This document shows positions 59,175-64,000 of a stretch of DNA of 64,000 nucleotides, in pieces. This stretch comes from Bacteroidaceae bacterium (GTDB lineage: Bacteria > Bacteroidota > Bacteroidia > Bacteroidales > Bacteroidaceae). Under the pieces are notes generated by a model. It searched no databases. It was not told the DNA's origin and saw only the letters and a program-made list of their open reading frames with translations. Numbering within the stretch: position 1 is the first letter of the stretch; every line of letters begins with the position of its first letter. The position numbers were made by a program, and so were the translations under genes. The DNA is taken from the NCBI GenBank assembly GCA_902362375.1, contig CABIVS010000005.1:1-64000 (forward strand). Direction: 5' to 3'.

Positions 59175-62115
59175 AGATGTTATATAAATTTTTATAGCGT
59201 GTCGATATGGATTCTATCTGGTTGGACGGACTTGTCCCTCGCACTGTATTGGTTTGGTTATAATAGGTGTTCCAGGTACCCATCAAGCCTATGGTAATGT
59301 TAGGACTGACCATATACTGGCCTCCTAATCCCACCATGGTATTGGTGTGAGAGAAAGAGCCGGGAAGCGCATAGTCCAGTACGGCCGTTTCCGGTGCCGA
59401 TCCGATGCTTGCCATGGCGTTGATATTTGTCTTTCCGTCATTAGCCGGGAAGTACTTGGCGCCAATCTGAGCATTGTAATAGAAGTTGGAGTTGAAGAAG
59501 TGCATATCTATCTTCGTGTTGAGACGAACTACTTCAATGGTCTTGGCTAATTCTCCGCCTACAGTGAGTAGGTTAGTCTTTGACTCATTCCAACCCGTAA
59601 ACAGATAACCATTGTCTCCGGTACCGCCTGCAAAGAATTCATCGTTCCATTCATAACGCTTTGTGTAGGCGGCTACCCGTCTATAACCCACATGCGCGCC
59701 TATTTCCCAATCATTCTTGAGATAATGCCGTAAAGCGACATCAGCCGTTATGTCCGGGAAGTATTTGGTCGCAAAGGCTGCATTGGCCGTGAGGCTCCAC
59801 TTCGGTGAGAAGTGATGCGTCCACTCACCTTGTACCTGAATGCCGACTCCTCCCGGTGTCTGCTCTTCCGCTTCCATGCTGTCGCTTGCCGAGCCACTTC
59901 GCCCTGCATAGTTGAGGCGTCCCGTATAGCTGTTCTTCTGGCCTTTTCGGGTATATTCGGCCGTTGCAACAGAGGTAATGATATCTTCTTCTCCATAGCG
60001 TGCACGAAGATAGGTCAAGGCAATCTCATTCTTGAGCATCATGCTTCTAAGACCCGATAAATGTCGTTGGAAAGAGCGATATTCCATGATGGATGGCTCG
60101 TAGAACTTCTGGTAATAATAGGCAGAATCCGCTTGACGGTTGGCTTCATATACCACTCCCTTGGCGTACTTTAATGATTTGTTCTGACTGTCATAAAGCA
60201 AAGCTGTATCAAGAACTGCGAGAGCCTTTTCCGGTTCTTTGGCCTTTGTCAGTTGCAGGGCACGGTATTCACTGCTCTGTGAGAATGCGCCTATAATCTC
60301 TTTGTTGCTCGGGTATTTGTTGAGTATCGGCTTCAGGAATTCCAAAGAAGCTTCGTATCTCTTGTCACGTTCAAGCACAGTAGCTCTTTTGGCCTGATAG
60401 AACGGTTCTTCAGGATAATAATTGATCCCTTGTGCTGTGTATTTCTCGAATTCATCGTATTTCCCGAGTAAACCGGCCGAATTGATGGCATACCGTAATC
60501 CGAGATCGCTCGATGGATTCAGGCTAATTAGCTTGACAGATTCCTCGTATGCTTTCTTCGTAGCTCCGGCTTCCATACATTTCTTGATGTAGGGCACTGC
60601 CAGTTCCTCGTATCCGATGACATAAAAAATGCGCATATCCTCATCACTCTGTTCGATGGCAGATAGATACAGTTGCAAAGCCTCTTCGGTTTTATCCATT
60701 TTATCGAGAATAAATGCCCTTTTCAACGTGCCGTTTTCGTAATCAGGGAAGTGAAGAGTGATGGTGTCCAATGTTGCAAGTGCTTCATTGTAACGTTTCA
60801 TATTGATATAGCAACTCAAGGCTTTTTCCCATGCGGCACCGTTCATATCATTGTCTATATGTTTTTGAGAAACGAACAATACGTGCGGCAATGCTTCTGC
60901 GTACAGACCGAGTTCCATCAGCTTTTCTGCTTTTTTCATGTGCTGTGCACTCATGGCAAGCGTAATATCATAATCATCAGGATACATCTCATACATCTTT
61001 TTCAGCGTTGAATAGGCAAGATCATCCTCATTCATCTGGCGATAAAGCATATATTCTTTATAAAGAATTCCTTTATCATTGTTGCCATATTGTTTTTTAG
61101 CTTCTCTGATATAGAAGAGAGCATCGTCGGTATATCCTCGGGTGACAGAAGTGTTCAGCAGGTAGTCCAATGCTTCCTTGTTCTTATTGCCTCCTTCATA
61201 GGCCATGCCATATAATACATAAGGATCCCGTTGCTTTTCTGCACGGGCAGCCTCCATTAACAGGTCGTTATACATGCGCCGTATGGCAGGGCTGTTGTTC
61301 CTTCGCATTTGCTCGCGTATAAACACCAGTGCTTCCGGATAACGTGCCAATTCGCTGAGAATACTTGCCCTTTTGACGATAAGCGCACCGCTTCCCGGTA
61401 TGGCAGCCAAACCGTTGGATGACCAGCCTAGAGCGGCTTCCCGGTTTCCTTCCTGCAAATGCAGGTTAATGATGTCCAGATAATATTCTTCGTTTTGGGG
61501 AGATACTTTGATGAGCTCCGTCAGCTTTTCGATGGCCTCTTTCCGGTTACCACCTTTTTTCATTTGCTGGTAGCCTACCTCCATGCTGTAGATATAATCC
61601 TTCCTTAGAATTGTATCGTTCGGGTAAATTTGATTGATACGTTTCAACAGACGGTCTGCTTCCACATCGTTGTTCTGCTTGCGGTACAGTTCAATCTTTC
61701 TTCGCCATAAACCTCTCCAATACGGATTCACTTCCAGCAACTCATTAACGTAGCAAATGGCACTGGAATAATTCTCGGTGATGTCTTCTACATCTACCAG
61801 CAGATGTTTGGCATTGACGTTGTTGTAGTTGTCGTCTATCGCTTTGACAAGATGATAACGCGATTGGTCGTAGTTCTTTTCGTGGAACCAGTATTTTCCC
61901 ATGAGCCATTCAAGGTCAGAAACATTCGGATATTTCTGAAGGCCCTCCTCCAATAGCTCTTTCCCTGCTTCCCATTCCTCGTTCGCAAAATGCTCTTGTA
62001 CAATTTGGGCATATTGCTCTGGTGTCTGGAATCCGTTGTCGGTCCCGGAGGAAGAGGTTATCAGTAAAAACAGACAACCTAATATGGTGATTTTATGGAG
62101 AAACTCTCTGTTCAT
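59149..62115 (-). CDS. TPR-repeat protein with C-terminal YaiO-like outer-membrane barrel
   Basis: 988 residues. Signal peptide about 1-24. Residues 30 to about 690 are tandem tetratricopeptide-type repeats (WEAGKELLEEGLQKYPNVSD, RYNEALATLDTITLHFPDYE, ALAVLDTALLYDSQNKSL). From about 745 the sequence alternates as transmembrane beta strands (WSLTANAAFATKYFPDITAD, WEIGAHVGYRRVAAYT, ITIGLMGTWNTYYN) and ends in Phe (YISF), as outer-membrane barrels do. A periplasmic TPR superhelix plus outer-membrane pore is the plan of PgaA, BcsC and NfrA-type exopolysaccharide exporters. It is encoded 26 bases after the GT2 synthase. Confidence 0.88.
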   Translation of the reverse strand: MNREFLHKITILGCLFLLITSSSGTDNGFQTPEQYAQIVQEHFANEEWEAGKELLEEGLQKYPNVSDLEWLMGKYWFHEKNYDQSRYHLVKAIDDNYNNVNAKHLLVDVEDITENYSSAICYVNELLEVNPYWRGLWRRKIELYRKQNNDVEADRLLKRINQIYPNDTILRKDYIYSMEVGYQQMKKGGNRKEAIEKLTELIKVSPQNEEYYLDIINLHLQEGNREAALGWSSNGLAAIPGSGALIVKRASILSELARYPEALVFIREQMRRNNSPAIRRMYNDLLMEAARAEKQRDPYVLYGMAYEGGNKNKEALDYLLNTSVTRGYTDDALFYIREAKKQYGNNDKGILYKEYMLYRQMNEDDLAYSTLKKMYEMYPDDYDITLAMSAQHMKKAEKLMELGLYAEALPHVLFVSQKHIDNDMNGAAWEKALSCYINMKRYNEALATLDTITLHFPDYENGTLKRAFILDKMDKTEEALQLYLSAIEQSDEDMRIFYVIGYEELAVPYIKKCMEAGATKKAYEESVKLISLNPSSDLGLRYAINSAGLLGKYDEFEKYTAQGINYYPEEPFYQAKRATVLERDKRYEASLEFLKPILNKYPSNKEIIGAFSQSSEYRALQLTKAKEPEKALAVLDTALLYDSQNKSLKYAKGVVYEANRQADSAYYYQKFYEPSIMEYRSFQRHLSGLRSMMLKNEIALTYLRARYGEEDIITSVATAEYTRKGQKNSYTGRLNYAGRSGSASDSMEAEEQTPGGVGIQVQGEWTHHFSPKWSLTANAAFATKYFPDITADVALRHYLKNDWEIGAHVGYRRVAAYTKRYEWNDEFFAGGTGDNGYLFTGWNESKTNLLTVGGELAKTIEVVRLNTKIDMHFFNSNFYYNAQIGAKYFPANDGKTNINAMASIGSAPETAVLDYALPGSFSHTNTMVGLGGQYMVSPNITIGLMGTWNTYYNQTNTVRGTSPSNQIESISTRYKNLYNIYAQVYISF

Positions 62116-62141
62116 TCTATCTTGTCTTTAATCTTTCTTGT

Positions 62142-63617
62142 TTAAATCGTAGCCGGTTCAGGCTTCATTGTCTTTATATCAGTATCGTCTGCACTTTCTT
62201 CTTTCTGCTTGAATCCCTTACGTTCCATGTTCTTCCACTTGAAGTCTCTATTGGTCAGATAACTAAGGTATCCTCTCAATGAGCAGAAAGTGATGATGGG
62301 ATGATAGAAGATAGGTTCCAATATGGACGCAATGATAATCCATAGGTATTCATATCCTCTTTTATATAGCATCCCGACATAGTAGTCGTAGGTAATAACG
62401 ACGATGGAAAGGAACTGGCAGAACGTATATATCGTCAGGTAAATCATCCATGCCGTGTTCCAGTTGACCGCTCCTGTAAAGGCCAGATAGATAAATACTA
62501 TCAAACCGACGAACTCGATGATTGGCGCCAGAAACTCAAAAACGAACATATAAGGGAGAGTTAACATTCCCATTTGCTTATATGTCTTTTTGAAAATCAT
62601 CTTGCGATGGATATTAAGTGTCTGGAACAATCCCCGTGCCCAACGGGTACGTTGGCGGTAGAGCATTGCCAGGTTGGGAGGCCCTTCCGTCCAGCAGCAA
62701 GTATCAGGAATCTGTATGATTTTATAAGGACGGGAGAAATCGCACATATATCCTACCATACGGGTGATGAGGTCCATGTCTTCAGCAAAAGAGGGAGCAT
62801 CGTATCCTCCGGCTGCAATCGCTACCGAACGGTCGAAAAGACCGAATCCACCGGAGACATTCGGCATTCCATTGATTGCGGACCACCCCATCTTACCAAT
62901 CAGATAGGAGCGCATATACTCCAGATTCTGGAAAAGTGGAATCGGTGTACGGGGAGTTCTAACGTCTATGATTTGTCCGTCTTTCACGACGCATCCGTTA
63001 GCCATCAACATCGTTCCGCTGACTGCAATTACTTGTTTTTCTGAAGATATAATGGGCGAGATGCAGCGATAAAGAGCATATTTTTCCAGAATGCAGTCCA
63101 CATCCGTGCAGATGAAATACGGATAAGAAGCAACGTTGATTCCTGCATTGGATGCATCCGCTTTGGTTCCTCCATTTTCTTTGTCTACAACAATAAGTCG
63201 GCTGTATTTCGGGTTGGAGGATTTGAGGAGTCTTCGGAACGGTCTGGTTTTGATTCGCTCGATATAAGCATAGGGCACTTCTACCAGTTCATAATATTCG
63301 GTCATCTTTTCCAATGTGCTGTCCGTACTTCCATCATTTACAATAACCACCTCGAAAAGCGGATATTCCAATGCAAGCATGGAGTTCACATTATCAATGA
63401 TTGTCTTTTCTTCATTGAAGGCAGGAGCAATTACCGAAATACCCGGTGTATAGGGGGATTCCTTGATTGTTTTCCGCATATAGCTTTCCACATAGTAATC
63501 CTTTCTCCGTTTCAGAGAAATGAAAGAGAGGAAGGCGAATGTGACGAAGAATATTGCCAGCATGCTCGTATAAAAGAATACGAAATAATTGAAGAATGTA
63601 AATATTATATCTCTCAT
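62142..63617 (-). CDS. Processive GT2 membrane glycosyltransferase (polysaccharide synthase-like)
   Basis: 491 residues. One N-terminal membrane helix region (10-34), a GT2 catalytic domain, then about four C-terminal helices (348-450). All processive GT2 signatures are present: Asp95 in VNDGSTDS, the TDVD motif (Asp172/174), the general base in AEDMD (279-280) and QRTRW (322-326). This is the arrangement of PgaC, cellulose synthase and NfrB-like enzymes that build and extrude a beta-linked polymer across the inner membrane. The sugar cannot be read. A C-terminal basic/acidic tail (470-491) follows. It begins 5 bases after the HEAT-repeat gene. Confidence 0.92.
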   Translation of the reverse strand: MRDIIFTFFNYFVFFYTSMLAIFFVTFAFLSFISLKRRKDYYVESYMRKTIKESPYTPGISVIAPAFNEEKTIIDNVNSMLALEYPLFEVVIVNDGSTDSTLEKMTEYYELVEVPYAYIERIKTRPFRRLLKSSNPKYSRLIVVDKENGGTKADASNAGINVASYPYFICTDVDCILEKYALYRCISPIISSEKQVIAVSGTMLMANGCVVKDGQIIDVRTPRTPIPLFQNLEYMRSYLIGKMGWSAINGMPNVSGGFGLFDRSVAIAAGGYDAPSFAEDMDLITRMVGYMCDFSRPYKIIQIPDTCCWTEGPPNLAMLYRQRTRWARGLFQTLNIHRKMIFKKTYKQMGMLTLPYMFVFEFLAPIIEFVGLIVFIYLAFTGAVNWNTAWMIYLTIYTFCQFLSIVVITYDYYVGMLYKRGYEYLWIIIASILEPIFYHPIITFCSLRGYLSYLTNRDFKWKNMERKGFKQKEESADDTDIKTMKPEPATI

Positions 63618-63622
63618 ATTCT

Positions 63623-64000
63623 CTAATTTAACTGGTTGATTAACGGATGCTTGGTGTGGGCAAACAATATAGCTGTGTGGGAATCTGCTTTTCTCTCCAA
63701 TTGATCGAATGTTTTCCTTCCCATTGCACTATACTCATAGAGGGCTTTGAGTATGACTCTCTTGGTTCCCCAGTTATCTGCTTCATCATAAGCGTTGTAA
63801 AGAAATCCTAAAGCCTTGTCGGTCTTCAGATCTGCAATAGCCGAAATGATTTGTCGTTTGACTTCTTCCGGTTGTACATTATACATTTCAATCAGCTTAG
63901 GTTCAACCTCTTTGTATTTTAGCTTACCTAAAGTCTTGATTGCTTCACCCCGTATTTCCACAGAACGGGCATTGAGTTGCTTCGCGAGAATTGGGGCACT
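63623..64000 (-). CDS. HEAT-repeat protein, partial (5' end outside window)
   Basis: The frame is open to the right edge, so only the C-terminal 125 codons are seen. Helical repeats of HEAT type are visible (IRGEAIKTLGKLKYKEVEPK, KRQIISAIADLKTDKALGFL, KRVILKALYEYSAMGRKTF). An apparent start at 63961 is a GTG inside a longer frame and is not the true start. It is the first gene seen of the exopolysaccharide-like operon and may scaffold or regulate the synthase; its N-terminal part is unknown. Confidence 0.75.
   Translation of the reverse strand, partial: SAPILAKQLNARSVEIRGEAIKTLGKLKYKEVEPKLIEMYNVQPEEVKRQIISAIADLKTDKALGFLYNAYDEADNWGTKRVILKALYEYSAMGRKTFDQLERKADSHTAILFAHTKHPLINQLN

Overview
The window looks like chromosome of a gut Bacteroides, close to the B. 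thetaiotaomicron/ovatus/xylanisolvens group. Evidence: several SusC/SusD pairs, a hybrid two-component regulator, BACON-domain lipoproteins, fimbrillin-family lipoproteins, A/T-rich leaders with few Shine-Dalgarno sites, and many copies of the Bacteroidetes -7 promoter word TAnnTTTG. I see no tRNA, rRNA, CRISPR or intact insertion sequence.

Layout. (1) 1-930: a HU-like DNA-binding protein with a repeat-rich upstream region and a strong terminator. (2) 929-22043: a large polysaccharide utilization locus (PUL1). Two SusC/SusD pairs, two BACON surface glycan-binding proteins, two GH18 enzymes and a Ser-type sulfatase run leftward, with a divergent hybrid two-component regulator. The content fits a sulfated, GlcNAc-containing host glycan. 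(3) 22.3-27.2 kb: housekeeping and unknown genes (2-hydroxyacid dehydrogenase-like, aspartate dehydrogenase-like, a four-gene operon of unknown membrane or secreted proteins, a TetR regulator). (4) 27.5-46 kb: PUL2. A DUF6377 regulator is followed by a lipoprotein glycerophosphodiesterase (GDPD), SusC, SusD, beta-helix and fimbrillin-type surface lipoproteins, a second GDPD and a GH20 hexosaminidase; a GH3 glucosidase follows after a hairpin. Two GDPDs plus hexosaminidase suggest a glycerophosphate-containing glycan such as teichoic acid (inference). (5) 46-50 kb: an accessory island with an XRE regulator under a 38-bp palindrome, a decayed GH3 tail, a Fic protein, an eight-unit 22-bp repeat array and a structured RNA candidate. 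(6) 50-54.4 kb: the leftward unit dapB, lepB fused to DUF805, a lepB paralog without its catalytic dyad, and a WbqC-family gene. (7) 54.4-56.4 kb: a DUF2851 protein and a small lipoprotein. (8) 56.4-64 kb: a leftward operon (HEAT repeat protein, processive GT2 synthase, TPR plus outer-membrane barrel protein, DUF4838 lipoprotein, DUF1573 lipoprotein) that resembles an exopolysaccharide synthesis and export machine.

The most promising leads for something undescribed are the GT2/TPR-barrel/DUF4838 export operon, the GDPD-containing PUL2, the catalytically dead signal peptidase next to an active one, and the 22-bp-period repeat arrays with the neighbouring structured RNA. Assignments rest on reading motifs by eye. 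No searches were run, so family names are recognition and substrates are inference.
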